DNA from: Homarus americanus
Taxonomy: Eukaryota > Arthropoda > Malacostraca > Decapoda > Nephropidae
DNA length: 64,000 nt
NCBI RefSeq assembly: GCF_018991925.1
Contig: NW_024737042.1
Coordinates: forward strand, 15,646,773 to 15,710,772
Reading direction: 5' to 3'
The notes below the pieces were generated by a model. The model saw only the letters and a program-made list of their open reading frames with translations, did no database searches and was not told the DNA's origin. Made by a program: the position numbers and the translations under genes. Numbering within the stretch: position 1 is the stretch's first letter; each line of letters starts with the position of its first letter. Shown piece by piece: positions 32,741 to 45,029 of the stretch.

Positions 32741-33274
32741 GGGGATTCAAAGTTAACCTGACAATAGTAGTAGTAGGAAAGTAGACAAGAAGAAATATAC
32801 AAGACATATATACAATCCTGGACAAACCCGTTAAACAAGATATAGAACGAGTTGACTAAGTTTACCTCCGCCTCACCATAATAAATCTGTATTGTAACCA
32901 GCGACCACAAAAGGCTTCAAGAGTATTATGGAGTTTGTGAAGCTCATTCATCCCAACCAACAGTGGACGAAAAATTCCTTGGTATTATTCTCCCGTCTCT
33001 TATACTCTTAAGCTAAATTGGTGTAGTTATTGTTATGGTGTATTTGTTTTAACTAAGTGATGTCATTTAGACTAGAGGAACTCATACACGGTACAGTGGT
33101 TATTAGAGATTTAGAATGGTTGGTTTGTGTGTATGAGTGTTGTGTTTGAGGTGTTTTATTATGAATGGTTGTGGTGTATATAGATCATTGTGTTCTACGG
33201 CTGTCACCTTTATTGAATATAATGCAATATTTTTCTTGGTTCATCCGACTTTTAACCATCCTAATACTAGCTTA
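32741..33274. other. AT-rich unique sequence
   Basis: No recognised feature. Confidence 0.4.
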
Positions 33275-33520
33275 AGCTCCCTCCCTCAATCCTTCCTTTT
33301 CCTCCAATGCTCCTCCCTCCTTCCAATCCTTGTTCCATCGCCTCCCTACCTCCCTCGTTTCTTCCCTCCAATCCTCCTCCTCAATCCTTCCATTCTTCCC
33401 TCCAATGCTCCCTCCTCTAATCCTTGTTCCATCGCCTCCCTACCTCCCTCGTTTCTTCCTCCCTATGCTCTCTCCCTTCTTCCTCCATCCTCCCTCTTTG
33501 CCACCCTCCCTCCCCGACAT
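33275..33520. repeat. CT-rich tract with ~100-bp duplication
   Basis: AATCCTTGTTCCATCGCCTC and the following CTACCTCCCTCGTTTCTTCC occur at about 33324 and again at about 33419, showing a tandem duplication inside C/T-rich sequence. Confidence 0.85.
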
Positions 33521-34002
33521 AATAAAGTCACCAATACTCTCATCACTCACGGCAAAAACTGTCTCTCCTGAACCAGAACTCGTAAACCATTGGCGATGGA
33601 TCGTTAGCAGAAACTGTGTCATAAAGTACAGCCTCGCTCCTGATGATTCCTCACTTGGGGAAAAAGGCGAGTTGACTTTATAACCTTCAGTGAAATAAGA
33701 TTGCTTGGCGATATTACCTGTTTGATGTGTCAGTCTCCTCGTTCTGTTGGCTCTGCTTCGGTGACTAAATTTCTTGAAGCTTTTATTGTACTTTGAGATA
33801 GTTCATGTACTAGGGCAAGAGCACAAAAATGTCCTTAAGAGTACACATTGTTTTTGAGAGTACAAATTACTTCAGGGAGTACAGAGGGTTTATGAGTACA
33901 AGTAGCTGGTGAGATATTACTGAGGCTAAGTGTATCAAGAACCATGGCCAACAGACCGCAGGTAAAACCAATAGACTTTATCATCAAACTTTCCGGGACG
34001 GA
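33521..34002. other. Unique sequence with a degenerate GAGTACA repeat
   Basis: GAGTACA(A/C) recurs four times at 33838-33905 with spacing of about 17-24 bases. Otherwise unremarkable. Confidence 0.45.
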
Positions 34003-34084
34003 CCACACACACACCCCCACCCACCAGCACGCACCCTCACACACACACACACACACACACACCCGCACGCGCGCACACACACAA
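34003..34084. repeat. (CA)n microsatellite with CG variants
   Basis: CA repeats are interrupted by CCCACC and CGCACGCGCG. Confidence 0.9.
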
Positions 34085-34237
34085 TGACCATATTGTGTTA
34101 AAATACCAACATCAAGAAGTAAACAAAATAGCTTAACACCTCTAAGGTGTAACCTGGGGGCCAACCATCTAAAAAAATCCCCTTAGTATTGAGTCCAGTT
34201 GTTGTTGTAAGTGGAGACTTCATCAATGTGGTCAACA

Positions 34238-34240
<3 letters not shown>

Positions 34241-34274
<34 letters not shown>
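34241..34274. repeat. (GA)n microsatellite
   Basis: Pure GA/AG run. Confidence 0.95.
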
Positions 34275-34276
<2 letters not shown>

Positions 34277-35096
34277 ATAAACCACTCCTCCAGTGACAAT
34301 TCCTGAGATATAATACAAAACGAAGTCCTCCTTGGGTACGTGAGGGGAAGTATGACTCGAAATATTTAAGCTTGAGCATGATTTCGGTCCATTACTGTCC
34401 AAAGTTACATTTCAATAGACGGCTGACGGACCATAGTTGGCCATTTTTGACATTTATTGAGACATTTTCGTGTTGGTGTAGTTTATCTCAGTCTAGGGTA
34501 TGAAGAGTCTCCCCCCTCCTCCCCATCCCTCACCCCCTCCTTTTCTCCCCACGCCTCTTTTCCCCCACCACCCACTCTTCACCCCTCCTTAATAATAATA
34601 ATAAAAAAATATACCAAACCCACACACACAGATGGCAATATTAATGACAATTACCTGACGCCAGATTCCAGCACTGATAATAATACGTTGGGAGAATATA
34701 ATTATTGGTTGTGGGGTCGTGTATGAGTCCTTGTCAGGCGGAGGAGACTAAAGTATTTTACCTGTGGATATTTTGGTACGAGATTTAACTTCCAGGTGAA
34801 ATTTGTGATAATGAGGAACAGGTGTTGTTTGTTGACCTTATTGGTGTATTTGTATTGTCTATATACTGTATATATATGTAGCTGTGTGTTAATGATTATT
34901 ATTAGTATTAGTGTTATTATTAAACTTTTCTATTGTTATTATGCTTATTGGTCATATTAATTATATCTACCGTTATTTTAAGTCTTTCAGGTTACGATAG
35001 GGAGAGAAGATGAGGATGTCCTCACATAGTGCATAGATAAACACCTGGTTTGTTTACATGGAAGAACATTAGATACTTCTCACAGAGTCTGACCAC
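34275..35096. other. AT-rich unique sequence with one CT-rich patch
   Basis: A C/T-rich stretch at 34508-34590 and ATAATAATA near 34591-34605. No gene evidence. Confidence 0.4.
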
Positions 35097-35215
35097 ATAA
35101 GACTACCACAAGCTAAGACTGCCACAAGCTGAACACACACAAGTTGAAACTACCACAAGATGAAACTGCCACAAGCTAAGACTGCTATAAGCTGAACACA
35201 AGCACAAGCTTCCAG
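35097..35215. repeat. Degenerate ~18-bp array (CCACAAGCTAAGACTG)
   Basis: Six to seven units alternate AAGACTGCCACAAGCT, GAACACACACAAG and GAAACTACCACAAGAT. Confidence 0.8.
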
Positions 35216-35389
35216 CGCAAAAATTATAACAAAGACACTGATAAGAAAACGCACACAAAAAATTTCGCTCATCTCTCAGAAGCAGTGATAAGAGGGTACC
35301 GGGGATAGGTGTGTCTTGTGATATTAATGGCGCAACGACGGTCCCTAACCCGGCATTAATGTCCTCATAAATAATGCGACCTGGACGAC

Positions 35390-35600
35390 AACCACCCTCC
35401 TTCCCCGCAACCCTCCCTTCCTGCCTCCAACCTTCCCTCCCTCTCTCTCTCTGCAACCCTCCCTCCCTCTATCCAAACATCCATCCCTGTTTCCAAACAT
35501 CCCTCCCACTCTCCAACCTTCCTTCTCTTTCTCCAACCCTCCGTCCCTCCCTGCACCCCTCACTACTCCTCTCCCTCCCTCCACCGCCTGCTTCCTCCAG
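35390..35600. repeat. CT-rich ~24-bp array (CCAACCTTCCCTCCCTC)
   Basis: C/T-rich repeats with CCAA(A/C)C at regular spacing. Confidence 0.8.
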
Positions 35601-36208
35601 CCAGCCAGCCCAAGCGATGCGTCCTCGTGGTGGCCGCTAAGCTCGTAAAGCAAAGGTTATCGTAGCCTGGCAAGAGACCCTCCGACCTACTCCCGACACC
35701 GAGGATCTTAGAGTGAATAGAGCGAGGAACAGAGGAGGTTATAAATCACAAGTCATAAGGGTGGAAGTTTATCGGTAGTTCATGCAGGAAATGGACCTTA
35801 TGAAGCGAGACATTGGTGACCTCGTTGCTTTCTTTCTTCACAAGTTTCTCCTAAAAAAAAAATTGTTGGTTTAATATTTTGGTCTCGTTGACGAAGACCC
35901 ATATTGAGTTTGTCATCAACTTCTGGATTACTAGAGGACTTTTATAACAAAATCCCAGAAAGTAATTACATTGCAGCGTATTTTTTTCTTCATTTTGTGA
36001 CGAGCTACAAAAATGAGGTTATTTTTTTACGTTCTTCACCTGTAAACAACCTTAATTACTTCTTTAGCGAATATTATGTTTTATTAATGAGGTGTTGAGG
36101 TGACAGGTAATTAAAATCGTCTCTGATGTTACTTTATGTAGAGGGAAATTAGAGTGTGAGTCTTAGACACTATAAAGTCAACCATAAGTGTTTTAAACAA
36201 ACTATATA
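35601..36208. other. Unique sequence
   Basis: Nothing recognised. Confidence 0.4.
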
Positions 36209-36903
<695 letters not shown>

Positions 36904-37022
36904 ATAGGTCCACCTCCAGCACTATATCCAAGGTCTAGCTTTAAGGTCTACCTCCAGGTCCATCTCCAGGGTCTACCTCAAGATCTACCTCCAGGTCTAT
37001 GTCCCGGGTCTACCTCCAGGCT
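36904..37022. repeat. 12-13 bp array GTCTACCTCCAG
   Basis: About nine diverged units of GTCTACCTCCAG and GTCCATCTCCAG. Confidence 0.85.
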
Positions 37023-37327
37023 CATCAAACACACTTTCCTCCTCATCACCTTCTACCCAAGACAACAGTTATTTTAAGAGTCAGTCCTTCCTCTACCTTG
37101 TCACCTTATCTACACTAATTAACAGGTGCTTGGGAGAGGTTGTTTATATATCACATCTGTATATCTTAAATATGTCATCCTTTAAGTAATATTTGATTGA
37201 AGACAAAAAAATACATCTATAAATATTCCTTAATAAAACTTTACATTCAAGAGATATTGTCTGATGTTGATACTGTCTTGGTGAGGTTTCGTTAAGTGTG
37301 TTGATATCATCTTATTAACCTGGTAGA
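37023..37327. other. Unique sequence
   Basis: Nothing recognised. Confidence 0.4.
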
Positions 37328-37424
37328 TGTCTGTCTGTCTGTCTGTCTGTCTGTCTGCCGGTCTGCCTGCCTGTCTGTCTGTCTGTCTGCCGGTCTGCCT
37401 GCCTGTCTGCCTGCCTGCCTGTCA
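37328..37424. repeat. (CTGT)n / (CTGC)n microsatellite
   Basis: Tetranucleotide repeat with a duplicated block that includes GCCGGTCTGCCTGCCTGTC. Confidence 0.93.
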
Positions 37425-37574
37425 TACATCTCTTTGTCTGCTCTTCACTGAGTTAGTTTCAATTACATTACACTATTGTCCCGTAAATTCCTACTCACAA
37501 GAATTATCTGGTGGTTCTCGGGGGATAATTAATGCTGGAGTGGAGTATTGAGTCCTCACTTTTAACTAATTCAG

Positions 37575-37855
37575 GAAATTCTCACTTTCATTCCCACTTC
37601 TTTCTTCTCTTTACTTTTTTCTTTGTCACTTATTTCATTCTCCCTTCTCTCGTTCTCACTTTTTTCTTCTCTTATTCTCCCTTCTCTCTTCTTTCATTCT
37701 CCTTTCTCTCTCTTCTCTCGTTCTCACTCTTTTCTTCTCTTATTCTCCCTTCTCTCTTCTTTCATTCTCATTTCTCTCTCTCTTCTCTCATTCTCACTTT
37801 TTACTTCTTTTATTCTCACTTCTCTCTTATCTCTCTTTTATCTATGTAATTTCAA
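37575..37855. repeat. CT-rich ~60-bp array (TTCTCACTTTTTTCTTCTC)
   Basis: TTCATTCTCCTTTCTCTC and TTCTCACTTTTTTCTTCTC recur with a period of about 60 bases. Confidence 0.85.
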
Positions 37856-37914
37856 TTATTGTTTTTCCCCCGTTTTCCTGTTATCTATTTAGTGTTTTCA
37901 TTTTCACTCATCTA

Positions 37915-38930
37915 AACCTAACCTAACCCATCCCAACCCAAGCTAACCTAACCTAACCTAACATAACTCAACCTAATCTAATCAAACCTAACCTAACCCA
38001 ATCCAAACTAAGCTAACCTAAACAAAACCTAATCAAACTAAATCAAACCAAACCAAACCAAACCAAACCAAACCAAACCAAACCCAACCCAACCTAATCA
38101 AACTAAACCAAACCAAACCAAACCCAACCAAACCAAACCCAACCCAACCTAATCAAGCTAAACCAAACCAAACCAAACTAAATCATAAACTAAACCAAAC
38201 CAAACCAAGCCAAGCCCAACAACCTAATCGAAACTAAACCAAACCAAACCAAGAGCTAAATCAAGCCAGGCAAACCCAGCAAACCAAGCCCAACCCAACC
38301 TAATCAAAACTAAACTTAAACCAAACCAAACCCAGCAAACCAAGAAACCCAGCAACCTAATCCAAACTAAACCAAACCAAACCAAACCAAACCCAACCCA
38401 ACCTAATCAAACTAAGCAAACCAAACCAAACTAAATCAAACCAAACCAAACCAAACCCAACCAAACCAAACAACCCAACTAATCAGAAATAAACCAAACC
38501 AAACCAAGCCCAACCAAACAAACCCAACCCAACCCTAATCCAGAAGCTAAACCAAACCAAACCAAACTAAATCAAGAAGCCAAACCAAACCCAGCAAACC
38601 AAGCAACCCAACCTAATCAAACTAAGCCAAACCAAACCAAGCTAAATCAAACCAAACCAAACCCAACCAAACCAAGCCCAACCAGAGCCAACCCAACCTA
38701 ATCAAAACTAAGCCAAACCAAACCAAGCCAAACCCAGCAAACCAAACCCAACCAAACCTTAAGTAAACCCAACAACCAAACCAAAGCCCAGCAAGCCAGC
38801 AGCCTTTAACCAAACCAAACCAAACCAAACCAAACCAAACCAAACCAAACCAAACCCAACCAAACCAAACCCAACCTAACCAAACCAAACTAAACCAAAC
38901 CTAAGCCAAAGCATCAAAACGGAAAAAAAA
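37915..38930. repeat. (AACCA)n / (AACCT)n telomere-like block, about 1 kb
   Basis: The block begins with AACCTAACCT repeats (37915-38000) and changes into AACCA repeats with AACCTAATCAAACTA spacers every 50-60 bases to 38930. On the opposite strand this is TTAGG changing to TTTGG, so it looks like an expanded variant of an arthropod telomere-type repeat. Confidence 0.9.
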
Positions 38931-39391
38931 ATCAATACACAGATAAAAAAAATAGGTAATTTTTCTCAATACTTACACCAACACTCAACATTAACGATCC
39001 ACCAATGAAATGAAATTATGCCTTTTTAACCACGAGAATATCCATCTAATTCACGGATATCAGTTATATGAAATAGGACCCTCGATGATCAAAGATATTC
39101 CCCCAAAGAAAGAAAAATAAATAAATAAATAAAACCAGAACTGCAAATAAGACGAGAAAAAAATATATTGACTTTTATTAATATTTTTAATTTTATAGAA
39201 TGGGATGGATCGTAATCAACCGTGTTCAGTTTTAATGGTGATTTGTGACGAAAGATTACTGTATTGTTGTAACTCTCCCTCTCTCTCTCTCTCTCTTCCT
39301 TCCCTTTCTTGCTTCCTTCCTTCCTTTTTTCATCCTTTCCTTCCTTGCAAAATGATAACACACACACATACACACAGACACTGCCCTGCCT
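38931..39391. other. AT-rich sequence with small microsatellites
   Basis: AAATAAAT repeats lie near 39106-39132 and a CT-rich tract near 39275-39345. It is followed by a CA run at 39357-39376. Confidence 0.5.
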
Positions 39392-39401
39392 GACTCAGCA
39401 G

Positions 39402-39529
39402 TATCTCCCCTAATTAAGGCTTCAAAGCTCACCGTCCCTACTGACGACGACTGCTGCTGCTGCCGCCCCAAGAACCGCCTGGGTGACTTCTGCAAATCCC
39501 AGTTTTCCATGATTGCCGGACGTGTGCAG
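39402..39529 (+). other. Candidate exon resembling the N-terminus of a TIMP/NTR domain
   Basis: From an AG at 39400-39401 the frame is open and reads, from 39452, CCCCRPKNRLGDFCKSQFSM, then IAGRVQ. The pattern C-x-C-x-P-x6-F-C-x-S-x-[LF]-x-[IM]-x-A-x-x-V fits the N-terminal strand of tissue inhibitors of metalloproteinases. In that family the first cysteine sits in the protease active site and the third conserved Cys follows ten residues after CxC, as here (Cys at 39458-39463 to 39491-39493). After CAG at 39527-39529 comes GTGCCG, a weak splice donor. The TGC run could be a CTG-type microsatellite that mimics the CxC. A signal-peptide exon would be needed upstream and was not found. Confidence 0.3.
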
Positions 39530-39542
39530 GTGCCGTACATTC

Positions 39543-40060
39543 CGACGACATGTACGACTTCTACATGAAACTGGACGAAGTGTACGACTCCTACATGGTA
39601 CTGGACGACGTGTACGACTCCTACATGGTACTGGACGACGTGTACGACTCCTACATGGTACTGGACGTGTACGACTCCTACATGGAACTGGACGACGTGT
39701 ACGACTCCTACATGGTACTGGACGTGTACGACTCCTATATGGTACTGGACGACGTGTACGACTCCTACATGGTACTGGACGACGTGTAAGACTCCTACAT
39801 GGTACTGGACGTGTACGACTCCTATATGGTACTGGACGACGTGTACGACTCCTATATGGTACTGGACGACGTGTACGACTCCTACATGGTACTGGACTAT
39901 GTGTACGACTCCTACATGGTACTGGACGAAGTGTACGACTCCTACATGGTACTGGACGTGTACGACTCCTATATGGTACTGGACGACGTGTACGACTCCT
40001 ATATGGTACTGGACGACGTGTACGACTCCTACATGGTACTGGACGACGTTTGCTAATATT
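39543..40060. repeat. 30/27-bp array GTGTACGACTCCTACATGGT
   Basis: About 17 units of 30 bp (the 20 bases given plus ACTGGACGAC). Some are 27 bp through loss of one GAC, so all length changes are multiples of three. Plus frames read DVYDSYMVLD or RLLHGTGRRV; the minus frame reads VQYHVGVVHV and stays open for 308 codons (40182 to 39256). One plus frame has a TAA at 39787. No flanking domain supports translation. Confidence 0.92.
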
Positions 40061-40254
40061 TTGCGAGCCCTGCCGACGTGTACTAGTCCTAAGTAACCTG
40101 CGACGATGAAGAGGTATACATTAGACCGACGTGTGTAGAGACTATGAGACGTGTGTGAGTCCCTGACGATGATGAGATACAATAAATGTGATCTAATTAA
40201 ACTGACGATGTAATCACCCCCTCCTATCCTGCTCCTTCATCGTGCACCTAGAGG

Positions 40255-40430
40255 CAAGGAGGAGGGGGGGGGCGATGGTCTCAGTTATCATGTAATCACC
40301 CCCCGTCATTACCCTCCCTCCGTCGCTTCCCCCTCCCTCATCGTGCACCCAAAGGCAATGAGTAAAAAAAAGAGAGAAGAGGAGAGGTGTAAGGAGAGGG
40401 AAAGAGAGGGGGAGAGAAGGAGGGGGGGTC
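40255..40430. repeat. G-rich and GA-rich low-complexity patches
   Basis: GGAGGAGGGGGGGG near 40258-40272 and a GAGA-rich stretch at 40368-40430, with duplicated ATCGTGCACC(T/C)A(G/A)AGGCAA at 40238 and 40338. Confidence 0.7.
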
Positions 40431-40619
40431 GGCTTTCGTCATCGTAGTAGTAGCAATAGTAATTGGCGGTGCGGACCCACGGCTGCATTAAGTCTGTCCC
40501 AACCAGCCATCATACACTCAGCCCCACGACCGCACCAAGCCACGCCCCTCCTCATCCGCTACCTCGATTGTCTAGATTGGTGGAGTTTCCGCCTGACTGT
40601 TTGTGCCTCAGCCCTACAG

Positions 40620-40925
40620 TGGTGGGGGTGATGAGGGAGAGGTGGTGATGAGGGAGGGGAGGTGATGAGGGATGGAGGTGATGAGGGAGGGGAGGTGATG
40701 AGGAGGAGGTGAGGAGGAGGTGATGAGGAGGTGAGGAGGAGGTGGGGAGGTGATGAGGAGGGTGATGAGGAGGAGGTGATGAGGTGATGAGGAGAGGTGT
40801 GGGGAGAGGAGGTGTGGGGAGGTGATGTGAGGTGATGAGGTGATGAGGGAGGTGTGGGGAGGTGATGGGAGGGAGGTGATGAGGAGGGAGGTGATGAGGA
40901 GGAAGGTGATGAGGGAGAATGTGAG
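40620..40925. repeat. GGTGATGAGGGA-type minisatellite
   Basis: GGTGATGAGG(G/A)GGA units of about 12-24 bp, purine-rich on the plus strand. Ser/Pro/His-rich minus frames are by-products. Confidence 0.9.
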
Positions 40926-41239
40926 GAGAATATCGTGAACAACCAAAGAATATTGAAGATAATGAAGAGGATGTGGATAATGGGGGTGAACTGGTGAATA
41001 ACGGGAGACAGAGAAGAAAAGATGAAGTAAATATGGATAAATAGGGAGGAAAATGAGAGGACAAAAAGCCTGTAACACCAGAAAAAAAGAACAGGGAAAG
41101 AGGAATGAGAATATGAAGGAAAGTGTCAGTAAAGAAGAAAATAAAGTTTAACAACAATAAGTGAATAAAGGAAGAAACAAAAGGTGAATTAGATTAAGCT
41201 TGTGAGTGACACGGAGACTGAGGAACAAGTGAGGTGAGA

Positions 41240-41360
41240 CGAGACTATTTAGGAAAGTACATGAGGGGAAGTACCCGAGGGAAAGTACCTGAAGGAAAGT
41301 ACTTGAGGGAAAGTACCTAATGGAAAGTACCCGAGAGAAAGTACCAGAAGGAAAGTGTAA
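41240..41360. repeat. ~17-bp array GGAAAGTACCTGAGG
   Basis: Seven units of (G/A)GAAAGTACC(T/C)GA(G/A)GG with minor variation. Confidence 0.88.
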
Positions 41361-41987
41361 TCTCCCCTCCTGCAGTCTTGACAGTCCCTATAGAGTGGAA
41401 CAGCGAAGTGAACGGATTGATAAGCAACACTGGTTAAAGGTTAACTGTGTTTCTTCACCAGGTATCAGAGTGGTCGAACTTGGTATCCTCGGGAATAATA
41501 GAGACATCTGGTGTAAGACTGTAGGAGTTATCGATGTCACTTGGTTGATATAATACGACTATATATACAATTAAGTGATAAATTATAGTTCTTCACACAT
41601 CTATATATTGTCCAGTATAGTTAGATGTATTTTATCGCTATACATAATTAAGAAAACTTCAAACACTTACCATACACATAATATAACGAAAATTATTCCC
41701 ACGTAAAAACAAACAAATACACACAAACACCTCTTATAACGAGATGTCAAACACAATTCCCACAAAAAACATTCCCACGAAATATTTCAACCTACAACAC
41801 GACAAGCACAAATCACATAGCATAACAATACACCACAGGAGAGAAGGACACGTCGGGTACTCCATCGTGGCCCGACCTGCCTTACACCCTGCAGGCCGCC
41901 AGCTCTGGGTCTTTGATAATCTCTTGCTGAACAAACACTCCTCCGGTAAAGTTTGTTGACCTACACTCTTATTTAAGGATCTAAGAG
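41361..41987. other. Unique sequence
   Basis: No conserved frame. A 77-codon plus frame over 41320-41553 starts in the preceding repeat and has no recognisable domain. Confidence 0.4.
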
Positions 41988-42199
41988 GCAAGACTCCCCC
42001 CCCCCCCTCCTCCTTCCCCTCCGTTCTCCCTTCTTCCCTCCCCCTTCTCTCCTTTTCTTCCCTCCTACCTCACCTTTCTCCCTCCTCCTTTCATTCCTCC
42101 TCCCCTTTCCTTTCCACCTACTCTCCCTCCCATCTTCACCCTTCCCTTCCTCTTTCTATCCCTTTCTCTTTCCTTTCATCTCTCCTTCGTTTCGTTCGG

Positions 42200-42257
<58 letters not shown>

Positions 42258-42330
42258 CCCTTTCTCACCCTCTCCTCTACCTTCCTACCCTTTCCTCCCA
42301 TCCTCCATATCCCTCAATCTTCTTATCTCC
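41988..42330. repeat. CT-rich tract with (CT)n
   Basis: A C run at 41996-42007, irregular C/T sequence, then a pure CT run at about 42205-42254. Confidence 0.9.
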
Positions 42331-42365
42331 CTCCAACACACATGGAACCACATTTACTAGCAGTT

Positions 42366-42390
42366 GTGTGTGTGTGTGTGTGTGTGTGTG

Positions 42391-42426
<36 letters not shown>
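42366..42426. repeat. (TG)n microsatellite
   Basis: Two TG blocks joined by one GTTG interruption. Confidence 0.95.
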
Positions 42427-42429
<3 letters not shown>

Positions 42430-42584
42430 ATACACTGTGAGGCTACGTCATCACACCTGGCCAAGCACCTGTACCGTTAGTGTAAACCCTAAACACAGGT
42501 AGAACCCAAAGGAACATAGATCAGGTGATACAACTTTATTCCCGGATATCAATATCCTGTGTAGGCCACTTCATCCCTTCCTGA

Positions 42585-43190
42585 GGTGTGGGAGGAGGGG
42601 GGGGAGGGAGGGGGGGGAGGGCAGGTGAGGGGGGGGGAGCAGGTGGGGGGAGGGCCAGGTGGGGGGCAGGGGCAGGTGGGGAGGGCAGGTGGGGGAGGCA
42701 GGGGAGGGCAGGTGGAGGGAGGGCAGGTGGAGGAGGAGGGCAGGTGGAGGGAGGGCAGGTGGAGGGAGGTGGAGGGAGGGCAGGTGGAGGGAGGGCAGGT
42801 GGAGGGAGGGGCAGGTGGAGGGAGGGGAGGGGCAGGTGGAGGAGCAGGGTGGGAGGGAGGAGCAGGTGGAGGAGGAGGAGGTGGAGGGAGGGAGGGGGAG
42901 GAGGGCAGGTGGAGGCAGGGAGGGGGCAGGTGGAGGGCAGGGGGAGGCAGGGCAGGGGAGGGGAGGGGGTGGCAGGGGGAGGAGGAGGGGCAGGTGGAGG
43001 AGGAAGGAGGAGGGTGGAGGGAGAGGGGAAGGGAGGGAGGAGGTGGAGGAGGGAGGGGCAGGAGGGGGAGGAGAGGGAAGGAGGAGGAGAGGGAAGGAGG
43101 TGGAGGGGGAAGGAGGTGGAGGGGGAAGGAGGAGGAGAGGGAAGGAGGAGAGGGGAGGAGAGGGAAGGGGGAGTAGAAGGACAAAGAATC
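42585..43190. repeat. G-rich minisatellite D (GGGCAGGTGGAGGGA)
   Basis: About 600 bases of GGGCAGGTGGAGGGAGG units of 13-20 bp, with the CAGGTGG E-box-like core, changing to GGAGAGGGAAGGAGG after 43000. The Gly-rich and Pro-rich frames are composition artefacts. Confidence 0.93.
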
Positions 43191-43337
43191 GAAAGTAGGT
43201 GGAGGAGAGGGAAGAAGGGAGTTCTCTTTGGTTTCTTGTTGGTTCCTCTCTTCTCTCCTCCCTTGGGACCGAGCTTCTCCCCTCCTACAGTATCCTCCTC
43301 TACCCTTCCTTAATGAAGTAGTCGCATCTTAAGACCT

Positions 43338-43339
<2 letters not shown>

Positions 43340-43379
<40 letters not shown>
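43340..43379. repeat. (GA)n microsatellite
   Basis: Pure AG run of about 20 units. Confidence 0.95.
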
Positions 43380-43383
<4 letters not shown>

Positions 43384-44240
43384 CATTTTTCTCTCCCTCC
43401 CTCTCATCCATTCCTCCAAAACTATAATTTCTTCACCCACGTCTTCACGCTCATTTTCCCGTCAAAACGATGTTCACGCTCAGACTCCTCCCCGTCTCCT
43501 CCCTCAAGACTTCTCTCGGCCACAGTATATTAGATTTTACTCCTAAAATTAATGTAAATATCTCTTTAACTTTACCACACTCACTAAAACGCCTAAAATC
43601 ACCTCTGATTCATTCTCACTTCCCTAACACATGTTTATATCCCTTTATTTTTTTTCATTTTCCTAAAAATGTTAATTGTTCCCTAAATTCTTAAAATAAA
43701 ATTCCCTACAAACGTAAATTGTGCCTTAAATTCCTTCAAAAAATCCCTAAAAGGATCAATTGTTCCATAAATTTTAAAAAATCCCTAAACTATTCAGTTC
43801 CTCCCCAAAACAGCAGCTGTTCCCTCACACGCACCTGCCCTAAAATAAATATTAAATAGCGTCATTAAAATTTACAATAGCGTTGTTATTTGCTATTAAC
43901 GTATAATTTTCGGTTTTTATGCTATACGAGTTAAAACACACACGACATATATATAAATAAATATATATACACAGTTTATATATAAGTATACAAAGGCACA
44001 TTGTCTGCTCTGAATAACACAAAAATAACACGAATTATTATTAGTAATTAAAAAGAACTGATGATGAAGATTATAACTATACCTACAGAAATTCAAGTTG
44101 TTTATGTCGACGTAAATAAATGAGAATAAAAACAAACGATAAAATTAATAAAGAGAAACTGAAGAAAACATTTAGGTCACACTAGTGAACATAAACTAGT
44201 CAAATATATTCACAATTTTTCAAAGGGTAAAATTACAGTG
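43380..44240. other. AT-rich unique sequence
   Basis: No array or gene. CCCTAAA-type words recur loosely at 43600-43800 (CCTAAAAT, CCCTAAAC), spaced irregularly. Confidence 0.4.
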
Positions 44241-44427
44241 TGTGTGTGTGTGTGTGTAGGTAAAGGTGACTCTCTTTGATGATATAGAGAGACGTGTACT
44301 GGCAATGGTGGAGGAAAATATTAATTATGGGTCGAGTCTCATTAAAAAATAATTTACGTATTCTAAAGGTCATTGTGAATACATTTTATTATGTCACCAC
44401 GGTATTGAAATGGTATTACATCTTCGG

Positions 44428-44480
<53 letters not shown>
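44241..44480. repeat. Two (GT)n microsatellites
   Basis: Runs at about 44241-44259 and 44429-44480, separated by unique AT-rich sequence. Confidence 0.93.
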
Positions 44481-44483
<3 letters not shown>

Positions 44484-45029
44484 CTTTATAACGAAGAATC
44501 TAATACAAAAGTTATAATCCCTCGTTTAACCTGAAAACTCTGAACAAATAAGATCAACTGTGTTGTTCAGTGTGAGGACAAGAGAAATTGTTTATGTTGT
44601 AGCGTGAGTTTCTATAATAGCCTTCCCGTCCGATTTACACACATTCGTACATTAGAAAATATTTGTATGATATCTGATTTATGAGTGAAAGATGAAGGTG
44701 CACTTTATCTTTCACTCATTAGGTTGGGTTTCCTCACTAACCGAACAATGAGCTACATATGGTGAGGACTGGTATAGAAAGGTATACATGCACACCTGTA
44801 TGTCGATTAGTCCTGGGTCAGATACACTGACGTCATCAGGGCGATACTGCTAGTCTCCGCCGCTGAGTTCCAGAATGAGGTAAAGCTTATAGTAGGGAGG
44901 TAATGAGTTATCCTCTTTAATTAATTGATATAAAGCCTTTAGGGTGAATACTGAGGAGCTTCTTTGAGATTACCTCCCAACTATTTCAGCTACACGAGAT
45001 AGCTCACATGAGTCATAAGATTCAATGTA
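44481..45029. other. Unique sequence with a small hairpin and a CRE-like site
   Basis: A perfect 13-bp hairpin (ATGAGTGAAAGAT and its complement) lies at 44681-44719. TGACGTCATCA lies near 44830, the same 11-mer as at 1856. Confidence 0.5.

Noticed and set aside
42586..43313. Gly-rich 241-codon ORF and its Pro-rich opposite
   Set aside because: Products of GGGCAGGTGGAGGGA repeats; several overlapping frames are all open, as expected from composition.
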